In this document: piece by piece, positions 1 through 12,214 of the stretch
Layout: every line of letters begins with the position of its first letter
Position numbering within the stretch: the stretch's first letter is position 1
Assembly (NCBI GenBank): GCA_026214975.1
Contig: JAOBSW010000297.1
Coordinates: forward strand, 1 to 64,000
Reading direction: 5' to 3'
Length of the DNA: 64,000 bases
DNA from: Gentiana macrophylla
Lineage: Eukaryota; Streptophyta; Magnoliopsida; Gentianales; Gentianaceae
The notes under the pieces: model-generated
The model's database searches: none
The model's input: only the letters and a program-made list of their open reading frames with translations
Told to the model about the DNA's origin: nothing
Position numbers and translations under genes: made by a program

Positions 1-1790
1 CCACGGAGGAAAGCCACCGTGATTGGGCGAAAATTTAAACGGGCAATAGTAGGTCGGGTCCAGTAAGGTCCTAAACGAGCAGATCGATCGATCAGGACGA
101 AGGTGTAAATGACAAAGTAAGAAAGCGAGGTGGCCGAGACTCGAGACACAGGAGGGACTAAAGATCGACGGGGATGAGTCCAGGAGATTAGGGCCGATAG
201 AAATCGAGGATGGGGCAATCATCGCATCACTCGGAAGCGGAGTGTGATGAAGCCGCATGAGACCCGTGATAAGATTAGTGAAAGGCATGTTTCCATCCAT
301 GACACGCTTTGGCAAACAACACGGCCTTGAAAGCAATGCAAACGATGCTTCCAAAACCCAATCGGAAGACCCTCTTGATAGGCAGAGGCGATGCAAGCCT
401 CTCAACGTTAAAGGCCTAAAAGCCGTGACGAAGGACAAGCATTGGACTCGCAGTAAAGTGCTTGGCGGCCCTAACTTCACGCGTGTGGTATTCCCAAAGG
501 GAATCTACCTTAACCCATTCAACACTCGGATCAACTTTCTTAAAAGCCTCAAACTGCTCCCCACAACTTAGTTGGATTATCTAACTTCCAAACGGTGTTA
601 AACTCAACGCTTCTTGGTACTTCGGGAATACGATAAAACTCATTAATGGCCTTAGTGGGTGAAAGGACTTTGGTTTTTACTTAATCGTGATGTAACTAAC
701 TACACCATTCTCAAACTCCTCTCGATTAACACCGACAACACAGAATAAAATTCTCCACACCATTGTAAAATTAATGGGTGCATTGCTCGCTGCCACGCTC
801 TCCAACCACGATCATTAATGATTTTCGCAGTCGACGAAAGTGATATGTGAAATGTCGAGACTACGCCTAACAAGACATGACTCGACTAAAGATTTTGGCA
901 TAATTTTGACGTGGTTGCCACAGATGCGGTCCTATCGAACAGACATCCCCGCTCGGCTTGTGTTGTGAGCTCGCGATGCAGGTAGTGGACGGTGACAATT
1001 CTACGCTTTTTGGTTGACGGATTTTTCATCGCGAGAGTGGTCTCGCTGGACATCTATGTTAATGGTGGTGGTGACAACAACACACACCTTCATCCAACTA
1101 AATTAAATCCCATCATCCGATTTGATATTAAAACTAACTAAATTATGAGAAATTGAAGATAATTTGACCGAATAATAAATAAAAAACTTGTTACCGTGTT
1201 GTTGATGTTGACCGCCTAAAATTAAGAGGTGGCCGGAATTAATGGTGTTCCACTTAAAGCACGTAAATTTCGTCCCCTTTATGTCCTTAGCACCGCCCCG
1301 TCACTCGGTTGGGAGTATGGGATGAGAAGAGGACGGAGGAAGAGGCATGGCGTCAGCGGAGGTTGGATAAGAAAATTTGAGAGTCGAATGTGAAGGAAAT
1401 TTGGTGTAACGGGCCGAGAGAGGAAGCGATTCTTAGTTTGAAAATTGAGGGGTGGCGAGCTACCAAATTAATTTGAATTAAAGGCATAAAGTGGCGCAGT
1501 TACTCAGGATCGTGGGCGCAAGCCACTAAATTATATTGTCAAATTGTAAGTGAATTAAAGTGGCGCAGTTACTACTTTTCATGGTGTGTGCCACTACATC
1601 ATGTAAACGGAAAAGAATTCACTATTCATCAACAGAGCAAACACCCACAAATTTTTACTTAGAAAATTTTTCTATCACCCCAAAACCTACACACACGTTT
1701 CCATAGTTAGAAAAATTTCTAACACCTCGAAAACAAACACATCAAGCATATCAAACATATTACTTCTATCACATATCCGCATGTTGCTAG
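1..1790. other. Unassigned sequence left of the AthA element
   Basis: No convincing gene. An open frame at 257-571 matches nothing I recognise and has no promoter or splice context. Around 1492-1595 are repeated boxes of the form TGGCGCAGTTAC and GGGCGCAAGCCA about 22 bp apart. They resemble the palindromic boxes in the AthA LTR at 8401-8552, so part of this stretch may be a diverged Athila LTR. I could not align it with the LTR at 7367-8744 or find its ends. Confidence 0.4.
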
Positions 1791-2039
1791 TCTCAAAATT
1801 AAAATTATACGGTCTATCGGGTTGCCTCCCGGGAGCGCTTTTTATTTAACGTCATATTGGCTCGACGAGATTATACGGTAGATTAAATGGATTTATACAA
1901 CTCAATCGTAGGGATTACTACCAACTAATGCCACTTAAACACATAGCAAGTACAAATAATCTTACCCAAATTGATGCATAAGCGGTAAAAGGAACAATAG
2001 TACCCGGGGTTGCTAAGTTTATAGTCTATAGCCAGACTT

Positions 2040-3435
2040 TGCCATGTTATTAATCGACGGGGGGGTCGGAGAGGAACATCACTTCCTCGGCTTGAGGATT
2101 CCTTCCTCTTTGATGAATAACTTCACCCGATGTCCATTGGCTAGAAATGTGGTTTTTCCATCGCAAGCTCCACCTGCTCGGACGCATGGTCACCTTGAAA
2201 GCGACCGCCCATCTCTATCTCAACTTACCGGAAACAACTTTAAACGTGAATTATACAAAAGCACCTCGTCACCTACATGGAACTCACGCATTTAAAAATC
2301 TTTTATCGTGAAACGACTTCATGCGTTCTTTGTAGATACGGACGTTTCATAAGCATCTAAACGAAATTCTTCCAATTCCGTGAGTTGGAGCAACCGATGA
2401 TCACCTACGGCTCTGGGGGATCAAAGTTAAGAAACCCGATGGCCCAAAAAGCTCGGTGTTTCTAACTCAACCGGAAGATGACAAGATTTTCCGAATACTA
2501 GTTTATAAGGAGAGCAACCAATGGGTGTTTTAAAAGCCGCTCTATATGCCCATAGTGCATCATCGAAGTTTCATCGACCAATTTTTTATGTGTTGTTCAT
2601 CGTTTTTTCAATGATCCGTTTCACTTCTCGGTTAGACACTTCCACTTGACCACTAGTGTGTGGGTGATACGGTGTACCTATCTTATGCTTCACATCATAC
2701 TTTTCAAGAAATTTTGTGAATGGTTGATTACAAAAATGAGATCCTCTATCACTAATGATGGCCCGAGGAGTGACAAATCTCGTGAAGATGTTCTTTTTAA
2801 GGAACTTCATCACTACTCCGGCATCATTGGTGGGAAGAGCTTGGGCTTCAACTTATTTAGATACATAGTCAACCATTACCAAAATAAACTTATTACCAAA
2901 TGATGGAGGAAATGGACCCATAAAATCGATGCCCCAAACATCAAACAACTCACACTCTAGAATAGGGTGGAGAGGCATTTCGTGTTTTTTAGATACATTT
3001 CTACATTTCTGGCATGACTCACAAGATTTAGCATAATGATGTGCATCTCTATATAACGTAGGCCAATAAAAACCATATTGTAAAACCTTATAAGCGGTTT
3101 TCCATCCACCATAATGGCCTCCAACTTCACGTCCATGACAAAAGGATAGTAGACTTGAAATTTCATTATTAGGAACGCATCTCCTAATGATGCCATCCAA
3201 ACTTCTCCGAAAAAGGTCCGGGTTCTCCCAATAATAGAATTTCAAATCATGGAAAAATTTCTTTTTCTTTTGCCATGTCCAATGAGGTGGAATATAACCA
3301 TGCGTAAAATTATTAACAATGTTACCAAACCATGGCGTAATCCTCTTCTTGCATAGTGGTTGTTTCCAATGAGTTGCATGGATGGAGGTGCATCAATCAC
3401 CATAAGTTTTTCATCCGGGAATGAATCTTGTATCT
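2040..3435 (-). pseudogene. AthA integrase remnant
   Basis: Minus-strand integrase in several frames. 3245-2853 holds the zinc-binding N-terminus (HYGGWKTAYKVL, then CESCQKC) and the start of the catalytic core (WGIDFMGPFPPSFG). 2813-2586 continues with SDRGSHF and GQVEVSNRE, so all three acidic residues of the DDE triad are present. 2585-2040 carries a frameshifted C-terminus in which the usual FHDKR and FPGKL segments are readable. The family inserts retroelement cDNA into the host genome. Frameshifts and stops make it non-functional. Confidence 0.8.
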
Positions 3436-4130
3436 CCTTTCTCTTCCTTCCTCTTCGACAATCTCTAGTCTACTCAAATGGTCCGCCACTACGTTGTCTT
3501 TACCTTTGTGCCTTTACCTTTGTGTCCACATAAAGAAAACAATAAAATTTGTGTCCACACAACCGCCTCCAACATTTGGACTATGTACGGTAGTGGATAG
3601 TGATCCTTCCTTGTATGCTCATTCGGTTTCCGAAGTCAATACACATGCAATATCCGGTCACTTCCCCTTGTGGAATCCATTCATGTTTCTCATTTTCTTT
3701 AACTGTGAAACCGACTTTCTTTGGTACCACTTGAGTAGGATCGACCCATTCACTATCCGAGATAGGGAAGATTATGCCCATTTCTAGCAACTTGATAACC
3801 TCTTTCTTCACCACTTCTGCATATGTGATTTAGACGCATGCGTTGTGGTTGTGCACACAACTTAGCATTATCATTCAAAAGATCTTATGCACACAAATTT
3901 CTCGGACTAATTCCATGAATATCCGTGGATCTGGCCCAACCGAATGCTCTCTTGTGCTTTCTAAGCATCCTTAGCAATTGATCTTCCCCGCCAAATCGTT
4001 AGTGACAAAGAAATAATAACAGTAACAATTTATCATTTGCAAGAAAAGCATATTTAAGATTAGAAGGTAGAGATTTTAATTCCAAATTTCTTGGTGGCTC
4101 TTCCAATCGAAGGCTTTAAAACCGGTCCAC
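3436..4130 (-). pseudogene. AthA reverse transcriptase/RNase H remnant with core deleted
   Basis: The RT N-terminus reads from about 4130 to 3581 (KHKRAFGW, LLEMGIIFPISDSEW, CIDF). It is followed within about 50 bp by the extreme end of RNase H ([12 protein letters not shown], about 3510-3470). The fingers/palm with the MDD catalytic motif and nearly all of RNase H are missing. A single internal deletion of about 1 kb relative to AthB explains this. Confidence 0.75.
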
Positions 4131-4439
4131 TCAAATCTAGTTCCAAGTACCGTGCCATGGTTGTCTTTAAAAGTGGTCAGCTGCATCCAAGTGAAAAATC
4201 ACTTCTTCATTTCTTTGTCATTTTCTTCTTATTTATAGATTGATAAAGCCAAGCATTCTTCAAGCTTATCTTCAAAAGCCTGTGGTTAGTACGATCCACA
4301 CAAATAAGATATAGCATCTATGAAAGAACATGATTCTCGTGAGTCGTATGGATGTTTCATTGCTTTGAAGATATTAAAAGTGACTTTATCCTCATTAACT
4401 CTCAAAATTACTCTCCTCTTTGAACATCAATAAGAGTTC

Positions 4440-4830
4440 TACCGTGGCTAGAAAGGACTACCAAGAATAAGGGTGTTGAATACCTTCCTCTATTTCCATC
4501 ACCACAAAATCAACCGGGAAGTAAAACTTATCGACCTTAACTAAAACATCTTCAATGACTCCCTTAGGGTATTTAATTGATCTATCCGCCAATTGGAGAG
4601 TCATCTCCATGTTTTTATGTTCTCCTATTCCAAGTTTTTTATAATCCGCATAAGACATAAGATTTATACTTGCACCGAGGTCACAAAGTACTCTCTTAAA
4701 CAAAATCCCGATTTCACATGGTATGGTGAAACTACCGATCCTTAAGTTTAGAGGAAGCTTGTGTTGTAAGACCGCTGGAGCATTCCTCATTAAGACAAAT
4801 TTTTTCATATTCTTCTAAACGCTTTTATTT
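4440..4830 (-). pseudogene. AthA aspartic protease domain
   Basis: The minus frame 4808-4458 encodes a retropepsin-like segment with LCDLGASINLM (active-site DLGA), LQLADRSIKYPKG and FPVDFVVMEIEEG. It aligns along its length with the AthB protease (about 15770-16010). It would cleave the gag-pol polyprotein. The frame ends before the ILGRPF segment because of a stop, so this is a broken copy. Confidence 0.8.
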
Positions 4831-4859
4831 GACAAAATATCTTTAAGGAATTTCCCATA

Positions 4860-7032
4860 AGTAGGCATGTTAATTAATGCTTCAATTACGGAATGTTAAT
4901 ATTCAAATGGCGTAAAGTATCAAGGAAACGAGCATATTTTTTATCCATCTTCAACTTTTAATTTGTTCATTTGGGGATACGGAGTGATTCAAGGTCAATT
5001 AAAGTGGGATTAGAATTCATACCTCCTTACCCTTGTTGTTTGGTTGAGACGGAGTAGCTTCCTCAAAAGTTTGTGCATTTGGTGGCCGTAATCAATGTCT
5101 TCTTGCTTTTCCTTCTTGATTTTTGCCTCGGTTCCCTTTAAGCTTTTTGAATGTGAACCAAAGTGGAGAGTTTTTAAGAATTGTGTGTTCTTCAACTTGA
5201 TATTCTCTCACATGTTCGTTAAATAAGGTCCTTAGATCACTTGCTGCAGTGGTTCTTCAAGATTCTAGAAACATTCACCCACTCTTCATCATCACTTTCC
5301 TTTTCAACATACATATCCCTTCTCAAAATTCATTAACAACCTCTTCTTCTTCTTCACTCAATTCCTCTTTTTCGAATTTGTCATATTAATCATCTTCTAC
5401 CGTTATTTCCGGGATTTTCCACACCATTCCTTCCACTACGAGTAACAATAACATTAACCTCCCTTGATTCCTCTCGTATTGCTAGGAAGTCCACCGGGTG
5501 GTCTACTACTCTTTCTTTCACCCTCTCTACACATGTGCTCTTCTACATTCCGCATTGATGCTTCTATGGTCTTCATTAGTAACCGAACTCATAAGTCATC
5601 ATGGATTCCATGTTCTTAGCTTTGAGTAGATACAACACCCATAAAATTATCCATCATTGCTCCTCATTTGTCAACATTGTCATTTGATTGAGTAGTATTT
5701 TGAGTAACGGGAATGCTTTGGGTGTGTGTTGTTGATAAGATCGAGTTGGTGGTTGTTGTGGATAGTGGAGGAATTTCCTTGGAAATTTCGAGTGTGGGAA
5801 TTTGGGTTAAAAGAGGTTCTTTGTTGTAAAGGGAATGGTGGTTGGCCTTGCTTGTTTGCATTGTCAGACCAATGATAATTTGGATGATCTCTCCTTATAG
5901 CATTAAAGGAGTTTGAATAAGCATTGTTTAAATTTTGATGTTGTTGCATGAAACTAACCTCTTCATTTGTAGGTTCTCTCGGCTCATCCAATACAAAAGT
6001 TGTATCATCATCATACCTCACTTCCTCAATTGGGAATTCACCTTGTGCATAAGTATCCAAAGTTTTGCTAGATTGCATCCCATCGAATTTCTTGTTAAGA
6101 GAAGCTAGTTGAGCTTATCACCCGATCGGGACGAGCTTCTCCTACAAAAGCAAATTTTCTCGCACTCGATCCGGTCTCCCACATTCTATTGTTTTTCAAG
6201 ATTCTTTCAATAGCATCATACACCTCTTGTGCATCACGATCATCAAACAACCGCCACATGCATGATTAACATCCGCGACATGACTCATGTCTCAACCTGC
6301 CTACAAAAGAGTTGGATTTGCATTTCAAGAGTATAACCATGATCGGGACAAGCTCTCAACAATTTTTAAATCTTTCCCATGCACTTCCAAGAGATTCATC
6401 AACTCCTTGCTTGAAGTTAGAAATTTCAACCTTCAATTTCAAATTTCTCCGGTGTGAAATATTGCTTCAAAAATTCATCTTGTATTTCCTCCCAACTAGT
6501 CAACGAGTGATGAGGAAGAGATGAAACCAATCCTTGGCCTTTCCGGTCAATGAAAAGGAAACATTGACATCCTCGCCAACTCCTTGTGAACACCGTGGCT
6601 CTTAGCCGTGTTGCAAAATTGCTCAAATAAATGAAGATGTTGATGTGGATCTTCGTGATCTTCACCAAAAAATTGACAACGAGTATCAATCAATCCAAAG
6701 AGATGACCTTTCACTTCAAAGTTGTTAGCTTCTTCATTAGGTAAACGGATAGGATCATTTGGTACATTCCTTCTAACTGTTTGATCACAAAGGGGTCGAA
6801 ATGGAGGATTGTTGTTTTGGTTATTTTGGTTGTTTTGATTCCGGTTTTGGTTTCTGTTTTGGTTTTGATTTCTGTTTTGATTCTGGTTTTGTTGGTCATT
6901 GGGATTTTGATTGTTTGGATTTGGGTTAAGTGGATGAATGGGTGGTGGATTTAAATTGGCTTGGTTTTGACCATGCCCTTGGGCATGATTCAATCCTTGA
7001 TCACCTTGTGTTTCATCGCTAATCTCAGCCAT
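4860..7032 (-). pseudogene. AthA gag remnant with N/Q-rich N-terminus
   Basis: An ATG at 7032 (-) opens a frame to 6547. It starts with an Asn/Gln/Pro-rich stretch of about 60 residues (repeated NQNRNQ-type units) and then enters the Athila-type capsid region (FEVKGHLFGLIDTR, EDPHQHLHLFEQFC). The capsid continues in another frame at 6689-6426 (SLPHHSLTSWEEIQDEFLKQYF). A gag C-terminal part (RDHPNYHWSDN) follows at 6078-5680 and a Lys/Glu-rich linker at 5195-5010. Gag forms the virus-like particle. At least three frame breaks make it a pseudogene. Confidence 0.75.
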
Positions 7033-7344
7033 ATCTATTTCTTGGTTAGATGATTCTTGGGAAGTTTCTTCACCAAGTTATCCTTGGCTATTTTGACCTC
7101 GCTTATTCTCGCCTTGTAATCGCCAGAATGCTGTGATGTCGGGCTTGTATAGAGTGAGAGGGGCCTTACAACTTCTAGAACGGGTCATCAACTGCAAAAT
7201 AGAAACAACAAGAAAACAGTGAACAACACTTGGTAACATACCAAGAGGTAAGTACCAAAAGAAAATAAAACAGAATTAGGTTAGAAAAAAGTTTTGATTC
7301 TTTCTCAATAATTTTAAACTAATATAAGTAGAAACTGTTACAAG

Positions 7345-7361
7345 TCCCCGAAACGGCGCCA
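7345..7361 (-). promoter_or_regulatory. AthA primer binding site (tRNA-Asp type)
   Basis: The minus strand reads TGGCGCCGTTTCGGGGA. This matches the tRNA-Asp-complementary primer site used by Athila/Tat elements, apart from the middle bases. It lies 5 bp inside the LTR edge at 7367. Confidence 0.85.
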
Positions 7362-7366
7362 AAACT

Positions 7367-8744
7367 TGATGCAACCTTTCTAGGGTTTCATCGACCGGCA
7401 AAGTGTACCGGTCAATTGTAGTCTAGCGTGGTGGTCAAGGTCGTCTCCCAAGGGAAATGTTAGGTTAAACACCGATTAGTTATCATTATCTTGATCCGAA
7501 TCGCAGCTTTTGTTTACAAGAACTAATAATTAACTACAAAGATTGTTCAAATGATAAAAGACATTGACTAAGATGGTTTATAGTTCAAGTCAATTCCACT
7601 TAAATTGATTGGAAAATCGATCAACATAGGTGTGCTATTATGTGAATGGTGCATTCCGAAACATGTAATTTTCCTCATACGAGTGTATAAAATTACACTA
7701 TGCCTTATCCTTGGTTTAAGCACCTTAAACCTAATGACTCGATTACGATAAACACACGAATGCAATATTCCCGGATAAGGAATCGAATCCACAGTGGTCG
7801 ATTCTACCTTCCGCTCCTCTTACCTCTTATCTCACAACTAACGTCTCCGTTCGGTTTCTATCAATTATGTAGGCGCATGCAATGGTTAATTACTCCAATA
7901 CACAAATTAACAATCAAGCAAGCAAGAGGATTTCAACACAATAGAAGCTAGCAATAAAATGATCAATTCCAACAACAAAAGATCAACTATCATTACTATA
8001 TCATCTTAGTCAATACAAGGAACTAGCCACTTATCATCATAACTACTAACAAGTTAAAGCTAGCATTCATAATAACAAGAACACTTAGATCAAAGTAAAA
8101 GCTAATAGATTACCAAATTCGAATGATGAACCCAAGGTGAGATTCATCTACTCCAGTTTTGATGAAGATGGGGCACAACTAATTATTTTATATACATCCA
8201 CCTCAAGACTTGAGCTTCTCAAATTGATGGTTCTAAGACATTACAAGGATTAAATGTTAAAATGATGGAGATTTTTTGCTAAGAGAGCCTTTTTTGTGAT
8301 ATTGCCTTCAAGCTTCTGCAAAAACTCTATCTGTTGAACCCCCCATTTTCTTCACTGATGAGCAATAGTATATTGCCAAATTTTTGCAATTTTTTTGCAG
8401 TGGCTTACGCCACTTTTGGTGTGGCTTAAGCCATGTGTGACCAAAGTAGTTGAGATATGACACGCATTTAATGCGCATGTGGTAGCTTGATATCATGGCC
8501 TACACCATTTAAGTTGTGGTTTACGCCACTTTTGATGTTGTGGCTTGCGCCATGACATCAACAATTATGAATCTTGCATGAAATAAAACGAATGCTTTCC
8601 AATTTCCTTAATCATATAAAATTATGAAATGAAATCGATTCGATTTATAACTAATTCCACTATAATCGATACTTAATTATCATTATATACTCAAGAATCG
8701 GGGTAAAACATCGAATAATTTTAGCATCCGATTGACATACATCA
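7367..8744 (-). repeat. AthA 5' LTR
   Basis: It begins TGATGC next to the primer site and is inferred to end at ...ACATACATCA, which mirrors the TGATGA...TTCATCA ends of the AthB LTR. A TATA-like TATATAAAA lies on the minus strand at about 8184-8192. Near-palindromic 12-mers of the form TGGCnTAnGCCA recur at 8401, 8422, 8496, 8517 and 8541. No second copy was found, so the outer end is an inference. Confidence 0.55.
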
Positions 8745-8794
8745 CTAGCCCAATCAATCACGCCACGCTTCTAAGATTAACTCACTATCACTAT

Positions 8795-10517
8795 CTAACG
8801 AAATTCTCTGGCCCGGATGCAGCTTCAAATAACGAACCACCCGTAAAGTTGAGTCCCAATGCTCTGCTATGCGGGTGTTGCATAAATTGGGAGAGTATGT
8901 GAACCGGATACGCCAAATCCGAAGTAGTGACACCCCAGATAGATAAGCCGATCGACCAAACGACGATACGACTCAGGATCCTCCAGTAGATCGCCAGATG
9001 CAAGACCAAGCTTTTGGTGTTGTTCCATAGGGAATTCAACCGGTTTGGCCCCAAGAAGGCCCGTCTCATCAATGATATCTAATGCATACTTCCTTTGAGA
9101 TAAAAAAATCCATGTTTACTCCGAGCAACCTCCAACCCAAGAAAATATTTAAGATCCCTCAAGTCTTTCATCTTAAAAGCACTGCCCGAAATAACGTTTA
9201 AAGATCTCTAGAGTGAAATGATCGTTTCCTCCTATAATTATGTCATCAATGTAGACAAGAACATAAAGATGGATATGGCCATGTTGCAAAGAAAAAAGAG
9301 AGTAATCGGAATGAGTCTGATGAAACCCATAATGTTTAAGGGCAGTGCCAAGTTTTGCAAACCATCATCTTGGATCCTGCTTCAATCTGTACAACGACTT
9401 TTTCATACGTCAAAAAAGGTTGGAATGATTCTTCTCAAAACCTAGAGGAATTTTCATATAAATTTCTTCATCTAAATCACCGTGTAGAAAGGCATTATGA
9501 ACATCCATTTGATGTACTACCCTATGTTTAACTGCTGCAACTGCCAAGAAGGTTCGAACCATTACCATCTTCACTACTGGGGCAAAAGTCTCCATGTTAT
9601 CAATTCCTGCTACCTAATGATGACTAAAAGCTACAAGACGTGCTTTCAAACGCTGCAAAACACCCTTCTCATCACACTATTTGGCATATACCCATTTACT
9701 TCCAAGGGATTTCTTCCTAGGAGGTAGAGGCTGCAGCTTCAAGTACAATGTTCTTCTAACGCGCTAATCTCGGCTGCCACGGCCTGATGCCACCCTTCAT
9801 GTTTTACTCTTTCCATAAAGGATTTAGGAGGAGATCATGCAGTAATAGATGCTCCATACTTTCGATGCGGATTAGAAAACCGTTCATAGCTAACAAAATG
9901 GGAAATAGGATAATAAATAGTACCTAAGAAAGCCGATGAAGCAGGTGAGTATGCGGAAGGACATTTCTATTCCACTATTGTATGAGTAGAATAATTTTGA
10001 TATCGCGAGTTCAGAATTCTTTGGTGTTTTCCTCTACCCATCTTAATCACCTCATTACCATGCACCCCGTCCGGGGTGTCACTCACACCTTCCCCCTGGT
10101 TGAATAGTTTCGGACGGCTCCACCTCCACCATATTATCAAGGGTCGGAAGTTGGCCCCTTCAACGACGTCCGGGGTAACAACTGGGAAAGAACCCAAGGG
10201 TGGTCCATCAGAAAAAAAAAGTCATCATCGTAATCAGCATTAAATATGGGTGAAGGTGTATTAATGTCATCGGAAGACTAAGAGGAGAACGGAAACACAT
10301 GTTTGATAAATTTCACGTCACGTGATACAAATATTTATTTCTTTTCCAAGTCAAAAAGAGTCCATCCTTTTTTCGCAAACGGATACGCAATGAAGACACA
10401 CATATGACTAGAAAACTTGTTCCTTGTATGATTCAGATTATGGGCAAATACAAACAACCAAACACCTCTTGAGTAGTTAAATTGGAACCTGAGCCCAACA
10501 CCCGACCTCGTATGCAT
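8795..10517 (-). pseudogene. Copia (Ty1-type) pol fragment: integrase end, RT and RNase H start
   Basis: Minus strand. 10517-10335 carries the integrase C-terminal CVFIAYPFAKKGWTLFDLEKK-type segment. About 9800-9410 has RT (ARLVA, METFAPVVKMV, HQMDVHNAFLHGDL). About 9262-9230 has the YIDDIIIGG catalytic motif. 9200-8800 has KMKDLRDLKYFLGLEVA and an RNase H-proximal part ([15 protein letters not shown]). No LTR, gag or protease is attached. Multiple frameshifts. A truncated copia fossil. Confidence 0.85.
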
Positions 10518-10986
10518 CTACTCGGCAGCATGATCAACCACATCATTTACTTCTCTCACATATGAGGCCACCGGATCGTTAGTGACCGCCTCTGGGGCCA
10601 CGTTCACGGGGTCGGAGCGGGGAGGAATAGTCGGCGGGATGACATGTCAGCCCGCAACAAGTTGGCGACCTCTATCCGCCTGGCCAAGCCTTTCAAGCTG
10701 GACCTTCTCGTTGCGGCGTCTGGTCGTGTCCATGTTATCTACAAAGTAAAGAGCTCGTCAGTACGCACAAAGAAATTATGTTTAAGCATCATATCGTAAG
10801 CCCTGACGCTATATCCTAGGCATGTATACTTATTACAAAATGCTCTAAGTACAGAAGGCAGAAAACAGTAAGTAAAACACAAGATTACCCCGGTTAAGAG
10901 GAGCCCGATCCATGGGTTTCCCCAACAAATTAAACACTCATAGGGAAGATTGCCCGGGTGGCACTATGCATACCAGTCCGGATCAA
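10516..10986. repeat. 471-bp duplicated segment, copy 1
   Basis: Nearly identical to 11012-11482 and separated from it by 25 bp. It is more GC-rich than the flanks. On the minus strand an ATG near 10731 opens a frame rich in charged residues (MDTTRRRNEKVQLERLG). It is interrupted by one TGA and then continues (SYVREVNDVVDHAAE) to a stop near 10515. A GT...AG intron-like interval ends just upstream of the ATG. It may be the 5' end of a gag-like gene. The identity is unknown. Confidence 0.75.
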
Positions 10987-11011
10987 TAGCGACGGGGAAT
11001 ACCTCACATGA

Positions 11012-11482
11012 ATCTACTCGGCAGCAGGATCAACCACATCATTTACTTCTCTCACACCTGGGGCCACCGGATCGTTAGTGACCGCCTCTGGGGCCAAGTT
11101 CAAGGGGTCGGAGCGGGGAGGAATAGTCGGCGGGATGACATGTCAGCCCGCAACAAGTTGGCGACCTCTATCCGCCTGGCCGATCCTTTCTAGCTGGACC
11201 TTCTCGTTGCGGCGTCTGGTCATGTCCATGTTATCTACAAAGTAAAGAGCTCGTCACTACGCACAAAGAAATTACGTTTAAGCATCATATCGTAAGCCCT
11301 GACGCTATATGCTAGGCATGTATACTTATGACAAAATGCTCTAAGTACAGAAAGCAGACAACAGTAAGTAAAACACGAGATTACCCCGGTTAAGAAGAGC
11401 CCGATCCATGGGTTTCCCCAACAAATTAAACACTCATAAGGAAGATTGCCTGGGTGGCACTATGCATACCAGTCCGGATCAA
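11012..11482. repeat. 471-bp duplicated segment, copy 2
   Basis: Second copy of 10516-10986, with about 20 scattered substitutions. The minus-strand frame carries the same internal TGA as copy 1, so that stop predates the duplication. The fragment on its right (11483-11817) shows nothing recognisable and continues at 22440 after the AthB insertion. Confidence 0.75.
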
Positions 11483-11817
11483 CAAATGACGGAACTACTC
11501 GACAAGCGGCGGCACACCCGCCTATTCGCCCTGGTATTCGGACATGGAACAATAAGGTTCGTTGGTATCGATATGATGACCGCGGATGGGTGGTGTATTA
11601 AAGCGGCATACACTTGATGAATTCATGTATACGAGTGTGGAGTGGGGCCACTCCTATGAGATTCTTTGGCAAAAATCTCTAGAGTACTCATGAATTACTA
11701 GGCGCGCGCAAGGCCAAAATGTGCAAAATGACGTTGATCAATGATATTTTAGAGTGTAATGTGATTGGAAAAACCGCTTTCTTACAACAATGATGCATTG
11801 GTTCATAGAAGCTCTAG
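11483..11817. other. Unassigned flank of the AthB insertion
   Basis: No gene or repeat recognised. This sequence ran directly into 22440 onward before AthB inserted, because CTGCT is duplicated on both sides. Confidence 0.5.
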
Positions 11818-11822
11818 CTGCT
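11818..11822. repeat. Target site duplication of AthB (left)
   Basis: CTGCT here and at 22435-22439, immediately outside the two LTR ends. Confidence 0.95.
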
Positions 11823-12180
11823 TGATGACAGTTAAAATATACCCATTTATGTCATCAATTATAACCTTAAATCGGAGTTAATTATATATATATTTCATAT
11901 TTAATCACGTGTTTATATTTATTATTTAATGATAAGTGATTATTAATATGATAATTGGTATTTAGCTATTTTTATTATAAAAGAGCAATTAATTGTGTGA
12001 TAAATGCTGATTTTGCAGATCATGATAAATCGGGAAGATAATTATCATACAATCGGGAGATCTCAAGATAAAAGAGAAGAAAATCGGAGCATTAAAGAAA
12101 AGATATATCGATCGGTTCAAAAGCATGGAGTGGGGAACAAGTCAGACGAACCGAGTGTGAAAACACGTGAAGAGGGAGGC

Positions 12181-12214
12181 TCGGTCGACCGAGCCATACC
12201 ATTCGGTCGACCGA
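12181..12214. promoter_or_regulatory. Pair of 12-bp palindromes upstream of the AthB TATA box
   Basis: TCGGTCGACCGA starts at 12181 and 12203, that is 22 bp apart and 118 and 96 bp upstream of the TATA box. The 3' LTR has the same pair at 21200 and 21222. The spacing equals about two helical turns. A binding site for paired dimeric factors is an inference. Confidence 0.6.

Larger units (their letters stand above)
1800..8744 (-). mobile_element. AthA: degenerate Athila-like Ty3/gypsy retrotransposon, minus strand
   Basis: Reading leftward on the minus strand, the order is LTR (8744-7367), tRNA-Asp-type primer binding site, gag, protease, RT remnant, integrase. This is the Ty3/gypsy gene order. 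Protein motifs (protease with DLGAS, RT start with LLEMGIIFPISDSEW, integrase with WGIDFMGP and GQVEVSNRE) match AthB in this window and the Athila lineage. Most of the RT and RNase H core is deleted. The 3' LTR expected at the left end was not recognised, so the left limit is approximate. Confidence 0.75.

Noticed and set aside
257..571. 104-codon open frame on the plus strand
   Set aside because: No recognisable motif, no promoter or splice context, and it lies in transposon-rich sequence. Length is within chance expectation.
7367..8744. Searching for the AthA partner LTR at 1-1800
   Set aside because: Apart from similar palindromic boxes I could not find matching termini or aligned stretches, so I did not call a 3' LTR.
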